A stretch of DNA of 43,089 bases from Prochlorococcus sp. AG-355-A18 (GCA_003280985.1 QCDH01000010.1:1-43089); one strand, 5' to 3'; shown: positions 1 to 9,840, counted from the first letter of the stretch. Numbers and translations: made by a program. The notes: a model not told the origin generated them from the sequence alone.

Positions 1-1
1 A

Positions 2-871
2 GAAGATATTAAAGATATTCTTGAAGAGAAAAAACAAGTAATCGCCAGAAGTGAAATTTTAGAATTTTTCGATGCCAAATCAAGTCAAGATGATATTGGG
101 GGTTTAAATGTTTTAAAAGTTTGGCTAAATCAAAGATATAGGGCCTTTTCTAAAGAAGCTAGAGACTATGGATTACCTATTCCAAAGGGAGTCTTACTCG
201 TTGGAGCTCAAGGAACAGGGAAATCACTAACTGCAAAATCAATTTCTAAGAGTTGGTCGATGCCGCTGCTTAGGCTAGATGTTGGGAGACTATTTTCTAG
301 CCTTGTTGGTTCAAGTGAGGCAAGAACAAGAGAAGCAATATTAAGAGCTGAGGCCATGTCTCCTTGTATCCTTTGGATCGATGAAATTGATAAGGGCTTT
401 GGTGGCGATGCTAGAAGTGATGGAGGAACAAGTCAAAGGGTTTTAGCAAGTTTGCTAACTTGGATGGCTGAAAAAGAATCTGCTGTATTTGTCATAGCTA
501 CAGCTAATGCTATCGATAAGCTTCCCGCTGAATTATTAAGAAAAGGTAGATTTGATGAGATATTCTTTCTTGATTTACCGAACTCTAAAGAAAGATTAAG
601 TATTCTGGATTTGCATTTAAAAAAAAGAAGACCAAGTTACAGTTTTCCTCTTTCCACAATTATCGATAGAACGGATGGGTTTTCTGGTGCAGAACTTGAA
701 CAAGCAGTAATAGAGGGGATGCACATTTCATTCTCGGAAAATAGAGAACTCATGGAGAAAGATTTAATAAAGGCAGTTTCTGAATTAGTTCCCTTATCTA
801 GAACAGCTAAGGAGCAAATTAATTTACTAAAGGAATGGTCAACTACAGGGCGGGCTCGATCTGCTTCATAG
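2..871 (+). CDS. AAA+ ATPase, Ycf46-like (5' end cut off by window)
   Basis: C-terminal part of an AAA+ ATPase. The frame is open from base 2, so the gene begins before the window; the internal ATG at 260 is not its start because the Walker A motif GAQGTGKS (bases 203-226) lies upstream of it. Walker B is CILWIDEIDKG, followed by the AAA second region of homology with Arg residues near RKGRFDEIF. A C-terminal helical lid contains SGAELEQAV, typical of the sensor-2 region. The overall form, with a short linker before Walker A and no protease domain, fits the Ycf46 family conserved in cyanobacteria and plastids, which has been linked to regulation of inorganic carbon use. The Ycf46 assignment is inference; membership of AAA+ is seen directly. 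Followed by about 120 bases of AT-rich sequence before serS. Confidence 0.8.
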   Translation, partial: EDIKDILEEKKQVIARSEILEFFDAKSSQDDIGGLNVLKVWLNQRYRAFSKEARDYGLPIPKGVLLVGAQGTGKSLTAKSISKSWSMPLLRLDVGRLFSSLVGSSEARTREAILRAEAMSPCILWIDEIDKGFGGDARSDGGTSQRVLASLLTWMAEKESAVFVIATANAIDKLPAELLRKGRFDEIFFLDLPNSKERLSILDLHLKKRRPSYSFPLSTIIDRTDGFSGAELEQAVIEGMHISFSENRELMEKDLIKAVSELVPLSRTAKEQINLLKEWSTTGRARSAS

Positions 872-991
872 CTAAAAATTTTATCTACAAAAACACCATA
901 AGTTAGGAATCATTAATTTAGTTAATTTTTAGTCAAAAATCCCTAATATTGAATTTAGATTAACTATTTTAATAAGGTATAAAAAAAAATA

Positions 992-2269
992 GTGTTAGAT
1001 CAAAAATTAATAAGAGAAAATCCAACTTTAGTTGAAGAAAGTTTATCCCTAAGAGGAAAAATTTTTAATATTTCCCAAATACAAGAATTAACTCTTCAAA
1101 AAAAAGAAATTGATATAGAAATATCTAATCTCCAATCTGAGAGTAAAAAGTTAAGTAAATTGATCGGTCAAGAAATCAGCAAATCTAAAAACACTGATTC
1201 TCCAGAAGTTAATAATTTAAAGAAACAAGGAAATGAATACAGAACCAAAATTTCAGAATTTGAAGAGAGAAAAAGAACCTTAGATAAAAATATAAATAAT
1301 GAAATTTGTAATCTGCCAAATTTACCTAGCAAAGATGCTCCTATTGGAAAAAATGAAAGTCAAAATGTTCAAATAAAAACTTGGGGAGATCCACTAGTAA
1401 CAGAAAATCTTAAATCTCATTGGGAAATAGGCGAGAGTCTTAATCTTTTTGACTCTGTCAAATCAACTAAAATATCAAAAAGTCGTTTTATTACACTTAT
1501 TGGCAATGGGGCCAGATTAGAGAGAGCATTAATAAATTTTATGCTCGACATGCATACTAGCAATGGTTATTTAGAGTTAATGCCACCAGCTTTAGTGAAT
1601 TCAGAAAGTCTTACAGGATCTGGTCAATTACCTAAATTTTCAAATGAAAGTTTTAAGTGTTCTAATGACGACCTATGGCTTTCTCCCACTGCTGAAGTTC
1701 CACTAACTGCTTTTCATAGAAATGATATTATTGACTCCAAGCAATTACCCCTTAAGTATGTTGCCTATAGCCCATGTTTTAGGAGGGAAGCTGGTAGTTA
1801 TGGAAGGGATACAAAAGGTTTAATAAGACTTCATCAATTTAATAAAGTTGAACTATATTGGTTTTGTGATCCAAGTGAATCTGTTGAAGCTCATAAAAAG
1901 ATCACATTAGATGCAGAAAGTATTTTAAAAAAGCTCAATCTACCTTACAGATTAGTTGATATTTGTACTGGAGACTTAGGTTTTTCTTCAAGCAGAACTT
2001 TTGATCTTGAAGTTTGGCTCCCAAGTAGTAAATGTTATAGAGAAATCTCAAGTTGTAGCAACTGTTTAGACTTTCAAGCCCGCAGATCATCAATAAGAGC
2101 AAAAATTGATAAAAAAAATACTTATTTACACACCTTAAACGGTAGTGGACTTGCGATTGGAAGAACTATGGCTGCTATTCTTGAGAATGGCCAACAAACA
2201 GATGGGAGCGTAAAAATTCCAGATGCTCTAGTTCCGTATTTTGGATCAAATTTTTTAAAAACTACTTAA
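992..2269 (+). CDS. serS: Seryl-tRNA synthetase
   Basis: Class II aminoacyl-tRNA synthetase that charges tRNA-Ser in the cytoplasm; 425 residues, the normal bacterial length. Residues about 30-105 are rich in Lys, Glu and Leu and form the long antiparallel coiled coil that grips the long variable arm of tRNA-Ser. The catalytic domain shows motif 2 ([18 protein letters not shown]) and motif 3 ([16 protein letters not shown]). The start is GTG, read by the initiator as Met, giving the usual N-terminus [11 protein letters not shown]. No Shine-Dalgarno sequence stands at the usual spacing, which is ordinary for this genome. Ten bases separate it from the M50 protease downstream, so the two may be co-transcribed. 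Confidence 0.97.
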   Translation: MLDQKLIRENPTLVEESLSLRGKIFNISQIQELTLQKKEIDIEISNLQSESKKLSKLIGQEISKSKNTDSPEVNNLKKQGNEYRTKISEFEERKRTLDKNINNEICNLPNLPSKDAPIGKNESQNVQIKTWGDPLVTENLKSHWEIGESLNLFDSVKSTKISKSRFITLIGNGARLERALINFMLDMHTSNGYLELMPPALVNSESLTGSGQLPKFSNESFKCSNDDLWLSPTAEVPLTAFHRNDIIDSKQLPLKYVAYSPCFRREAGSYGRDTKGLIRLHQFNKVELYWFCDPSESVEAHKKITLDAESILKKLNLPYRLVDICTGDLGFSSSRTFDLEVWLPSSKCYREISSCSNCLDFQARRSSIRAKIDKKNTYLHTLNGSGLAIGRTMAAILENGQQTDGSVKIPDALVPYFGSNFLKTT

Positions 2270-2278
2270 TATATTTAA

Positions 2279-3358
2279 ATGAACGTTTTAACCTCAATTA
2301 CAGTTCTGGGATTTCTCATTTTTTTTCATGAGATGGGACATTTTCTTGCGGCCATCTTGCAAGGTATCTATGTTGATGGATTTTCAATTGGTTTTGGACC
2401 ATCAATAATCCAGAAAAGATATAAAAATATAACCTATTCACTTAGAGCCTTTCCATTAGGGGGCTTTGTTTCCTTCCCTGATGAAGAAATAAATAATATT
2501 GACCCTAAAGATCCAAATCTTTTAAAAAATAGACCAGTTATTCAAAAAGTAATAGTTATATCCGCTGGGGTATTTGCTAACTTAATTCTTGCCTATTCTA
2601 TTTTGATCGTAAATGTAACTACTATTGGAATCCCATTTGATCCCGAACCTGGCATTTTAGTTTTAGCTACTCAGCCCGAGAAGGCTGCTTCTCTTGCTGG
2701 ATTACAAGCAGGGGATAAAATCTTAAAGATTGAAAGCAATACTTTAGGAGTTGGCGATCAAGCGGTTTCTACTTTAGTAAAACAGATTCAAAATTCATCA
2801 GAGAACCCAATTTCTATAACAATTGATAGAGATGGAGTTCTGAAAGATTTAACTTTGGTCCCAAAAAACATAGATGGCAAGGGCACAATAGGTGCTCAAT
2901 TACAACCTAATATAAAAAAAGAGACTAAAAAAACAAAAAACATATTTGAACTTTTTAAATACACCAATAATGAGTTTTTATCACTTTTGGTAAAAACAAT
3001 ACAGGGTTATAAAGGATTAATTACTAATTTCTCCTCAACAGCTCAACAGTTAAGTGGGCCCGTCAAAATCGTTGAAATTGGTGCTCAACTATCCCAACAA
3101 GGGGGAACTGGAATATTATTATTTGCAGCACTAATTTCTATAAATTTGGCAGTTCTTAATTCTTTACCCTTACCACTATTGGATGGGGGACAACTTGTTT
3201 TCACTTTGATTGAAGGTTTTAGAGGGAGACCAGTCCCAGTTAAGGTACAAATGGTAGTTACTCAATCGAGTTTCTTTCTTTTAGTTGGACTTAGTGTGCT
3301 TCTTATAATAAGGGATACTAGTCAACTTTTAATAGTACAAAGATTATTAAACCAATAA
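2279..3358 (+). CDS. rseP: RseP-type site-2 membrane protease (M50)
   Basis: Intramembrane zinc metalloprotease of the RseP/S2P family, 359 residues. The zinc-binding HEMGH motif sits at residues 17-21 inside the first membrane helix. The third zinc ligand is the Asp of LDGG near residues 301-304, in a later membrane helix. Between them is one PDZ domain (roughly 120-200, with AGLQAGDKILKI). Proteobacterial RseP is longer and has two PDZ domains; the single-PDZ form is common in cyanobacteria. In the family the enzyme cleaves membrane-anchored substrates such as anti-sigma factors or leftover signal peptides; the substrate here cannot be told from sequence. It starts 10 bases after serS. Confidence 0.92.
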   Translation: MNVLTSITVLGFLIFFHEMGHFLAAILQGIYVDGFSIGFGPSIIQKRYKNITYSLRAFPLGGFVSFPDEEINNIDPKDPNLLKNRPVIQKVIVISAGVFANLILAYSILIVNVTTIGIPFDPEPGILVLATQPEKAASLAGLQAGDKILKIESNTLGVGDQAVSTLVKQIQNSSENPISITIDRDGVLKDLTLVPKNIDGKGTIGAQLQPNIKKETKKTKNIFELFKYTNNEFLSLLVKTIQGYKGLITNFSSTAQQLSGPVKIVEIGAQLSQQGGTGILLFAALISINLAVLNSLPLPLLDGGQLVFTLIEGFRGRPVPVKVQMVVTQSSFFLLVGLSVLLIIRDTSQLLIVQRLLNQ

Positions 3359-3420
3359 ATAAATTTTTAAAATTGTTATCCAAGCTGTTAAAATAAATGT
3401 CAGTTTTAAAATTTTAGTAA

Positions 3421-3723
3421 ATGGCTAAAAAGTCCATGATTGCGAGAGAAGTCAAACGCAAAAAGCTTGTACAGAAATATGCTGCAAAAAGAAAATCATT
3501 ATTAGATGAATTCAATGCTGCAAAAGACCCAATGGAAAGATTAGAAATACATAGAAAGATACAGGGTCTGCCTAGAAACTCTGCCCCAAACAGAGTTAGG
3601 AATAGATGTTGGGCAACTGGCAAACCAAGAGGAGTCTACAGAGACTTCGGTCTTTGTAGGAATCAGTTGAGACAAAGAGCTCATAATGGTGAGCTCCCTG
3701 GAGTAGTTAAATCAAGTTGGTAG
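3421..3723 (+). CDS. rpsN: 30S ribosomal protein S14
   Basis: Small-subunit ribosomal protein uS14, 100 residues, which binds the head of the 30S subunit. The N-terminus [16 protein letters not shown] and the C-terminal block with [14 protein letters not shown] and [10 protein letters not shown] are diagnostic. It is the long form without the CxxC...CxxC zinc ribbon seen in short S14 proteins. It stands alone rather than in the large spc ribosomal operon, as is usual in cyanobacteria. ATG start; 62 bases follow the M50 protease gene and 163 AT-rich bases precede pnp. Confidence 0.97.
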   Translation: MAKKSMIAREVKRKKLVQKYAAKRKSLLDEFNAAKDPMERLEIHRKIQGLPRNSAPNRVRNRCWATGKPRGVYRDFGLCRNQLRQRAHNGELPGVVKSSW

Positions 3724-3886
3724 TACTTGTAAGTTTTTTATTGTCTACCGTAAAGTACATAATTAAACGTATTAAAATTCATTTTTGGAACAAATTTAAG
3801 AATTTTTATAGCTTATCTAAATAATTTACTCAATATGTCCCTATAAAATGTAAGAATAAATCATGTATAGATTAATAATTTAAAAA

Positions 3887-6052
3887 GTGGAAGGACAAAA
3901 TAAGTCGATCACGTTTGACGGACGAGAGATACGACTAACTACAGGACTATATGCTCCTCAAGCAAATGGATCAGTAATGATTGAGTGCGGTGACACCTCT
4001 CTATTGGTTACAGCAACAAAAAATACAAAAAAAGAGGCTGCTGACTTTCTACCTCTTATATGTGACTATGAAGAGAAACTTTATGCTGCGGGAAGAATTC
4101 CTGGTGGTTTCATGAGAAGAGAAGGTCGCCCTCCAGAGAGAGCGACTTTAATTGCAAGATTAATCGACAGGCCCATGAGGCCACTTTTTCCCTCATGGAT
4201 GAGAGACGAGATACAAATAGTTGCATCTTGCCTTTCTTTAGATGAGAGGGTTCCAGCAGATGTTTTGGCAGTTACCGGGGCTTCGATAGCAACTTTACTT
4301 GGAGAGATACCATTTTATGGGCCAATGGCTGCAGTTAGAGTTGGTCTCATCGGAGATGATTTCATCTTGAATCCAAGCTATAGGGAGATAGAGAGAGGAG
4401 ATTTAGACATTGTTGTTGCAGGATCACCTGACGGCATTGTCATGATTGAAGCTGGGGCGAACCAACTATCTGAGCAAGATACTATTGAAGCTATAGATTT
4501 TGGTTATGAAGCAGTTACTGAACTTATTAAATCTCAAGAGGATTTACTAAAAGATTTAGGAATAAAACAGATTAAGCCATCTGAACCTGAAGAAGACAAA
4601 ACATTATCCTCTTATTTAGAGAAAAATTGCACAAAACCAATTGAGTTAGTTTTAAAAAAATTTAATCTTTCAAAAGAAGAGAGAGATATTGAACTCGAAA
4701 AAATAAAAAATGAGACTCAAGAAAAAATTGATTCTTTGAAAGAGGAAAATCAATTAAAAGATCTTCTCCTAGAGAATGACAAGTTATTAAGTTCCGACTT
4801 TAAAAAATTAACAAAAAAATTAATGAGGTCCCAAATCATAAATGATGGGAAAAGAGTTGACGGAAGAAATCTCGACGAAGTTAGAAAAATTTCAGCTTCT
4901 GCAGGAATTCTTCCTAAAAGAGTCCATGGTTCTGCATTATTTCAAAGAGGTTTAACCCAAGTTTTATCTACAACCACATTAGGCACACCTAGTGATGCTC
5001 AAGAAATGGACGACCTTAATCCAAGCACTGAAAAAACTTATTTACATCACTATAATTTTCCCCCTTATTCAGTGGGAGAAACAAGACCAATGAGAACTCC
5101 TGGAAGAAGAGAAATTGGACACGGCGCATTAGCAGAGAGAGCAATAATTCCTGTATTACCCGGGAAAGAAACATTCCCTTATGTCTTAAGAGTAGTTAGC
5201 GAAGTTTTAAGTTCTAATGGATCAACTTCAATGGGTTCTGTATGTGGAAGCACGCTTTCATTATTAGATGCGGGGGTTCCTTTAAAAGCTCTTGTAAGTG
5301 GAACTGCTATGGGCTTAATCAAAGAAGGTAAAGAAGTACGAATTCTTACAGATATTCAAGGCATTGAAGACTTTCTAGGAGATATGGACTTTAAGGTTGC
5401 AGGCACTGATAAGGGTATAACAGCTTTACAAATGGATATGAAAATCACAGGTCTAACAGTTTCAGTAATATCTGATGCGATAAAAAAAGCTCGTCCAGCA
5501 AGATTGCATATTCTAGAAAAAATGAAGGAAGCGATTAACAAACCGCAAGAGTCCTTATCTCCACATGCGCCAAGATTATTAAGCTTTAGAATTGACCCTG
5601 AATTAATTGGAACAGTTATTGGCCCAGGTGGTAGAACTATTAAAGGTATTACCGAAAGAACTAATACAAAAATAGATATAGAAGATGGAGGAATTGTCAC
5701 AATCGCATCTCATGACGGAGCCGCCGCTGAAGAAGCACAAAAGATCATAGAGGGTCTCACAAGAAAAGTCCATGAAGGTGAAATTTTCTCAGGAGTAGTT
5801 ACAAGAATAATTCCAATAGGGGCTTTTGTAGAGATACTCCCTGGCAAGGAAGGTATGGTTCATATATCTCAGCTTTCTGAAGCAAGAGTTGAGAGAGTTG
5901 AGGATGTGGTAAGACAAGGCGACGAAGTCACAGTGAGAGTTAGGGAAATTGATAGTAGGGGCAGAATTAACCTTACATTAAGAGGTGTATCTCAAAATAA
6001 TGGGATGAATTATCCTGAGCCAACCCCAACTCCAGTTGCCCCTCTTAATTAA
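3887..6052 (+). CDS. pnp: Polynucleotide phosphorylase
   Basis: 3'-to-5' phosphorolytic exoribonuclease that can also add tails; in cyanobacteria, which lack poly(A) polymerase of the E. coli type, PNPase is thought to make heteropolymeric tails. At 721 residues it has the full set of domains: first RNase PH domain (about 1-230), helical linker, second RNase PH domain (about 310-540) with the catalytic region [10 protein letters not shown] near residue 500, KH domain with the GPGG loop near residue 579, and S1 domain (about 632-700, [15 protein letters not shown]). GTG start. The 163-base leader is long enough for the autoregulation known for pnp, but no clear hairpin was recognised. Its stop codon overlaps that of convergent cysQ by four bases (TTAA). 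Confidence 0.97.
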   Translation: MEGQNKSITFDGREIRLTTGLYAPQANGSVMIECGDTSLLVTATKNTKKEAADFLPLICDYEEKLYAAGRIPGGFMRREGRPPERATLIARLIDRPMRPLFPSWMRDEIQIVASCLSLDERVPADVLAVTGASIATLLGEIPFYGPMAAVRVGLIGDDFILNPSYREIERGDLDIVVAGSPDGIVMIEAGANQLSEQDTIEAIDFGYEAVTELIKSQEDLLKDLGIKQIKPSEPEEDKTLSSYLEKNCTKPIELVLKKFNLSKEERDIELEKIKNETQEKIDSLKEENQLKDLLLENDKLLSSDFKKLTKKLMRSQIINDGKRVDGRNLDEVRKISASAGILPKRVHGSALFQRGLTQVLSTTTLGTPSDAQEMDDLNPSTEKTYLHHYNFPPYSVGETRPMRTPGRREIGHGALAERAIIPVLPGKETFPYVLRVVSEVLSSNGSTSMGSVCGSTLSLLDAGVPLKALVSGTAMGLIKEGKEVRILTDIQGIEDFLGDMDFKVAGTDKGITALQMDMKITGLTVSVISDAIKKARPARLHILEKMKEAINKPQESLSPHAPRLLSFRIDPELIGTVIGPGGRTIKGITERTNTKIDIEDGGIVTIASHDGAAAEEAQKIIEGLTRKVHEGEIFSGVVTRIIPIGAFVEILPGKEGMVHISQLSEARVERVEDVVRQGDEVTVRVREIDSRGRINLTLRGVSQNNGMNYPEPTPTPVAPLN

Positions 6053-6957
6053 GGAAGGAATGGATATAAATCATGTTTTTTGATTATTTCCTTAATTTCT
6101 AAACATAAGCTTTTGTGATGCACAATACTGTTTGATGCCACAATAATTCCACCCTGTTCAAAATTTGATTTTCCATAAGTTAATCCCTGATTGTATAAGT
6201 TAGTTATTGCTCCACCACTAGATCTCAAAATAGCTTCAGGTGCTGCAAAGTCCCAATCTTTTGGGGAACTTTTATTTGGGAGACTTAAGCAAATATATAT
6301 GTCACTATCACCCCTAACAATAGATGCAATTTTACAACCGATGCTTCCCATTATTTTAACTTCTTTAAAGTCAATCTTTTTGATTAAATTTCTTAAGTGT
6401 TCATTTCTATGATTCTTACTAGTCGCTAACGTCATATCTTTAAGATCTTTATTTTCAGAAAAACTAGGATTAAATCTTGATCCGTTTCTTTTCTCACACC
6501 AAACCTCCTCTCCATCAGCAATCCATAATTCATCTTTTTCAGGTATTAGCACTAACCCTATGAATGGCTTATTTTTATAATTTAAAGCCAAGTGCATTGC
6601 ATAATTTGAGGTCCCCTGAATAAAATCCTTTGTTCCATCAAGAGGATCAAGTACCCAAACCCAATCATGATAAAGATCAGAATCATACGGTGTAAGTTTC
6701 ACATTTTCTTCACTCAAAATTTTCCAATTAACGTCACTATATTTTTCATTTATTTTTCTAATGATTATCTCATTAACTCTTAAATCGGCTAAAGTTACAG
6801 GATCATCTTTATTTCCATTTTCTAAAATATCATCTCGGTTTTTTGAATCTTTAAGGATTTGTGCATAATAGAGTAATATTTCGGAGGCTTCCCAACTTAA
6901 ACCTCTCAAATAACTTATAAGATTCCTTTTATCTACACCAAAAGGTAATTTAATCAT
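6049..6957 (-). CDS. cysQ: CysQ-like 3'(2'),5'-bisphosphate nucleotidase
   Basis: Lithium-sensitive, magnesium-dependent phosphatase of the inositol-monophosphatase superfamily, 302 residues. Metal ligands are seen in SEEN (residues 82-85) and DPLDGT (starting at D104), with the third in [12 protein letters not shown] near residue 232. CysQ removes the 3'-phosphate from PAP(S), the by-product of sulfate assimilation and sulfotransferases. Inositol-1-phosphatase activity cannot be excluded from motifs, but the spacing [12 protein letters not shown] fits CysQ better. The ATG lies only three bases from the ATG of divergent rsmI, so the promoter of each gene must overlap the other gene or be extremely compact. 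The 3' end overlaps pnp by four bases. Confidence 0.85.
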   Translation of the reverse strand: MIKLPFGVDKRNLISYLRGLSWEASEILLYYAQILKDSKNRDDILENGNKDDPVTLADLRVNEIIIRKINEKYSDVNWKILSEENVKLTPYDSDLYHDWVWVLDPLDGTKDFIQGTSNYAMHLALNYKNKPFIGLVLIPEKDELWIADGEEVWCEKRNGSRFNPSFSENKDLKDMTLATSKNHRNEHLRNLIKKIDFKEVKIMGSIGCKIASIVRGDSDIYICLSLPNKSSPKDWDFAAPEAILRSSGGAITNLYNQGLTYGKSNFEQGGIIVASNSIVHHKSLCLEIKEIIKKHDLYPFLP

Positions 6958-6960
6958 TAT

Positions 6961-7827
6961 ATGAATATCAAAAGTTCATCTTCTCATAAAAAACAAGAAC
7001 CTGAAAGTGGTGTTTTATATATTGTTGGCACACCCATAGGAAATTTAAATGATCTTTCCCCAAGAGGTTTGAATATTCTTAAAAATGTATCTTTAATTGC
7101 TTGTGAAGATACTAGACAAACAAAGAAGATTATGAATAAATACGAATTTACAAATACTTTAATAAGCTTCAATAAGCATAATTTTCGAAAAAAATCTTTT
7201 AAAATTATTAGTAATCTAGACTCCGGTAAATCTGTTGCATTAGTTAGCGATGCCGGAATGCCAAGTATATGTGATCCTGGGGAGGAGCTTATTAAAGAGT
7301 TAAAAATAAAAGGAATAAAAACTATTTGTATTCCCGGTCCATCTGCGGCACTAACTGCTCTGGTCAAGAGTGGTTTTCCTTCTTCTAAATTTATATTTGA
7401 AGGCTTTCTGCCAAAAAAGAAATCAGAAAGAGTGAAAATTATTTTGCAAATAAGTAGAAATGAAAAAACTACAATTTTATTTGAATCTCCTAATCGTTTA
7501 AAAAAATTACTTGCTGAACTAAAAGAGTACTTAGGGGGAGATAAGGAAATTCAGATATCTCGTGAATTAACAAAAATATTTGAAGAGCAAATTGGAGATA
7601 ATATAAATGAAGTAATAGATTATTTTGAGGATAAGGAAATTTTAGGAGAAATAACTGTTGTAATAAAAGGAATAGATAAATCTAAAGAAAAATCAGACTT
7701 TAATAAAATTATTTTAAAAAAAGAACTTGTTGATTTAATTAATGCGGGATTGAGCTTATCCAAAGCTTCAAGCTACCTCGCGAAGAAGAAGAATCTACCC
7801 AAAAGCGTAATTTATAATATCTATTAA
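6961..7827 (+). CDS. rsmI: 16S rRNA (cytidine-1402-2'-O)-methyltransferase
   Basis: SAM-dependent tetrapyrrole-methylase-fold enzyme that 2'-O-methylates C1402 in the decoding centre of 16S rRNA; 288 residues, normal for RsmI. Family signatures in order are VGTPIGNLNDLSPRG, CEDTRQTKKI, SFNKHN, VSDAGMPSICDPG, PGPSAALTAL and FEGFLPKK. The first 17 residues are a polar, Ser- and Lys-rich lead before the conserved YIVGTP strand; no later in-frame Met sits close to the domain, so the ATG at 6961 is kept. Divergent from cysQ with three bases between starts, and probably co-transcribed with the small LapA-domain gene 22 bases downstream. Confidence 0.95.
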   Translation: MNIKSSSSHKKQEPESGVLYIVGTPIGNLNDLSPRGLNILKNVSLIACEDTRQTKKIMNKYEFTNTLISFNKHNFRKKSFKIISNLDSGKSVALVSDAGMPSICDPGEELIKELKIKGIKTICIPGPSAALTALVKSGFPSSKFIFEGFLPKKKSERVKIILQISRNEKTTILFESPNRLKKLLAELKEYLGGDKEIQISRELTKIFEEQIGDNINEVIDYFEDKEILGEITVVIKGIDKSKEKSDFNKIILKKELVDLINAGLSLSKASSYLAKKKNLPKSVIYNIY

Positions 7828-7849
7828 AATCAAATAATAGTGAGTTAGC

Positions 7850-8080
7850 ATGTTTTTTCTTTTAAAAAAGGCAATTTTTGCAATTGTTTTTAATTCTTCT
7901 TTATTTATTCTGCTAATTATTGGTATACAAAATAGTTCTAATAAAAGCAGAGTTAATTTTTTAATAGGGGAAACAGTTAGTTTACCGATTAGTTTTATCT
8001 CAGGTATAAGTTTTATTTCTGGATCTTTAACTGGCGTTTTTTTAACTATTAACTCTAGTGATAAAAAAGAGAATATTTAG
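7850..8080 (+). CDS. LapA/DUF1049-domain small membrane protein
   Basis: A 76-residue inner-membrane protein with two hydrophobic segments (about 8-27 and 46-68) joined by a short polar stretch containing IQNSSNKSRVNFL. That order, helix - Gln-Asn with polar linker - 'VNFLIGETVSLPI' - glycine-containing second helix, is the pattern of the LapA (lipopolysaccharide assembly protein A) domain, formerly DUF1049. In Escherichia coli LapA works with LapB in control of LPS assembly, but short LapA-domain proteins are widespread and their role in cyanobacteria is unknown. It follows rsmI by 22 bases and overlaps the convergent HTH gene by four bases (TTAG). Confidence 0.7.
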   Translation: MFFLLKKAIFAIVFNSSLFILLIIGIQNSSNKSRVNFLIGETVSLPISFISGISFISGSLTGVFLTINSSDKKENI

Positions 8081-8733
8081 AGTGCTATTAATTTATCTTC
8101 AGTCACTATTCTAGAAATACCTTTTCCTAATAATGAGGGAGTTGCGATTCTAAATACTTCAGTATTAGGAACCTTAATTACTTTTTGTTCTTTTTGACAA
8201 CATCTTTTTGCCACTTTCAAATCAAAATAAATTTGAATTGTTTTTCTATTTAATTCTTCTTGAGATAGAAATTGCCACTCTGGATATTCTTGTAAGTATT
8301 TAGTTTCTAATTCAATTTTTTTATCAACTATCATATAAACTATTTTTGGAAACACGACCTCAGAAATAGGCACAGAAGATAAATCTTTCTGAGGAACATT
8401 ATCTATCTCACAATTTAGCGGGGTAATTTCGAAAAAAGATTGATCCGAATATGAGAAATTTGAATTACATAAATCTTTATCCTTTATTTCTTGTTCAACA
8501 TCAAATGTTTCTGATATTGGATTGATCTCCTTCTTTAAGAAATTATTTTTCTTCATTTTTTTATTTTTTTTTAAAATCTCCTTGTATTTATGTTCAGTAA
8601 TTTCCTTTTTCAAATAACGTGAAATCGTGACTTTTGAAACGTTAAATTTATCAGATAATTCAGGAATACTCTGGCCATCAATAAAAGCTGATTTAATCAG
8701 CTCTTTTTCTTGTGGTGAGACTTTCTTAGGCAA
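8077..8733 (-). CDS. HTH-domain protein, unknown function
   Basis: A 218-residue protein beginning with a resolvase/Hin-like helix-turn-helix (about residues 6-42: PQEKELIKSAFIDGQSIPEL, then KFNVSKVTISRYLKK), so DNA binding is likely. A Lys-rich and acidic low-complexity middle follows (about 45-105). The C-terminal half contains YPEWQFLSQEELNRKTIQI and a CCQKEQK patch; I do not recognise it as any family. The start is TTG at 8733; the next in-frame stop upstream is only nine codons away, leaving no ATG or GTG option. It sits alone between the LapA-domain gene and the first island gene, facing away from the island. It could be a transcriptional regulator; whether it acts on the island is not shown. 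Confidence 0.7.
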   Translation of the reverse strand: MPKKVSPQEKELIKSAFIDGQSIPELSDKFNVSKVTISRYLKKEITEHKYKEILKKNKKMKKNNFLKKEINPISETFDVEQEIKDKDLCNSNFSYSDQSFFEITPLNCEIDNVPQKDLSSVPISEVVFPKIVYMIVDKKIELETKYLQEYPEWQFLSQEELNRKTIQIYFDLKVAKRCCQKEQKVIKVPNTEVFRIATPSLLGKGISRIVTEDKLIAL

Positions 8734-8783
8734 AATAAAGTTTTGTAATTTTGATATTTAAAGTATTATAGCTAAAGCTTCAT

Positions 8784-8814
8784 CTCAAAAAAATATTTTT
8801 CTGAGGGTTTTTTT
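8784..8814 (+). terminator. Possible intrinsic terminator
   Basis: CTCA and TGAG arms, continued by an A-run facing a T-run with one A-C mismatch, form a hairpin that is followed by GGG and seven T. It would stop rightward transcription from the rsmI-LapA side, running antisense through the HTH gene, before the island gene at 8836. The stem is mostly A-T, so the call is weak. Confidence 0.3.
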
Positions 8815-8835
8815 CATTTTTAAGCATAAACTCCA

Positions 8836-9840
8836 ATGGGCTTGTTAAAAAAGGAAGATAAAATTTTTGTTGCGGGATCAACAGGAATGGTAGGGAGTGC
8901 AATTTGCAGATTATTAAATAAAAACGGTTATTCAAAAACCAAAGAAAATCTTCTAACGTCTTCGAGAATTAAACTTGATTTTACTAATGCTTATGAAGTG
9001 GAGACATGGTTTAAAAAAAATAGACCAGAAGTTGTTATTTTAGCTGCCGCAAAAGTTGGAGGCATCATGGCAAATATGTCACAGCCAGTAAATTTTTTAT
9101 TAGAAAACTTAAAAATACAAAATAACATCATCGAATCTTCATGGAAAATTGGAGTTAAAAGATTAGTTTTTTTGGGAAGTAGTTGTATTTATCCAAAATT
9201 TTCTATGCAGCCAATAAAAGAACATTACTTATTAAATAGTAATTTAGAAACTTCAAATCAATGGTACGCCATAGCAAAAATTGCAGGATTAAAGTTATGT
9301 GAAGCTTTTAAAAAACAATATAATTTTGATACTATTTCGCTAATGCCAACAAACTTATACGGCGCTAATGATAATTATGATCTTAACCAAGGACATGTAA
9401 TGGCAGCACTAATTAGAAAATTTCATGAAGCCAAGATTAATAATGAAAATAAAGTAGTTTGCTGGGGATCAGGTATGCCTTTAAGAGAATTTCTTTATGT
9501 TGATGATTTTGCAGAGGCTTGTGTACATCTTTTAAAGCATTGGGATCCAAATAAAAATAATTCTCCATTAGATGAAAATGGCAACCCATTAAATTGGATT
9601 AATGTGGGATCCGACTTTGAAATATCTATAAAAGATTTAGCTCATAAAATATCCAGGATTATTGATTTTAATGGAGAAATAGTCTGGGACACCAATAAGC
9701 TCGATGGCACTCCAAGAAAAAAATTAGATTGCAGTTATATTAATAAATTAGGTTGGGAGGCAAAAACAAATTTAGATAAAGGAATAGAAAAAACAATTAA
9801 TCTCTACAAGGGTGAATTAAAAAAGAAAAAATTTAAATAG
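8836..9840 (+). CDS. fcl: GDP-L-fucose synthase family reductase/epimerase
   Basis: Extended short-chain dehydrogenase of 334 residues resembling GDP-4-keto-6-deoxy-D-mannose 3,5-epimerase-4-reductase (Fcl/WcaG), which makes GDP-L-fucose. Seen: NADP-binding VAGSTGMVGSA near residue 13, the family block AAAKVGGIMAN, catalytic Ser/Cys in LGSSCIYP, YAIAK (Tyr and Lys), and the His of GHVMAAL that acts in epimerisation. No GDP-mannose 4,6-dehydratase lies next to it; the only homologue in this window is at 30296. It is the first sugar gene of the island, followed by the tRNA-Arg. A second, more divergent paralogue lies at 28738. Confidence 0.85.
   Translation: MGLLKKEDKIFVAGSTGMVGSAICRLLNKNGYSKTKENLLTSSRIKLDFTNAYEVETWFKKNRPEVVILAAAKVGGIMANMSQPVNFLLENLKIQNNIIESSWKIGVKRLVFLGSSCIYPKFSMQPIKEHYLLNSNLETSNQWYAIAKIAGLKLCEAFKKQYNFDTISLMPTNLYGANDNYDLNQGHVMAALIRKFHEAKINNENKVVCWGSGMPLREFLYVDDFAEACVHLLKHWDPNKNNSPLDENGNPLNWINVGSDFEISIKDLAHKISRIIDFNGEIVWDTNKLDGTPRKKLDCSYINKLGWEAKTNLDKGIEKTINLYKGELKKKKFK

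Noticed and set aside
260-871. ATG at 260 as the start of a complete 203-residue ATPase.
   Set aside because: The same frame is open back to base 2 and contains the Walker A motif upstream, so the gene is truncated by the window, not short.
3723-3758. GTACTT/AAGTAC inverted repeat after rpsN as a terminator.
   Set aside because: Only six base pairs with a loop of about 24 bases and no T-run after it.
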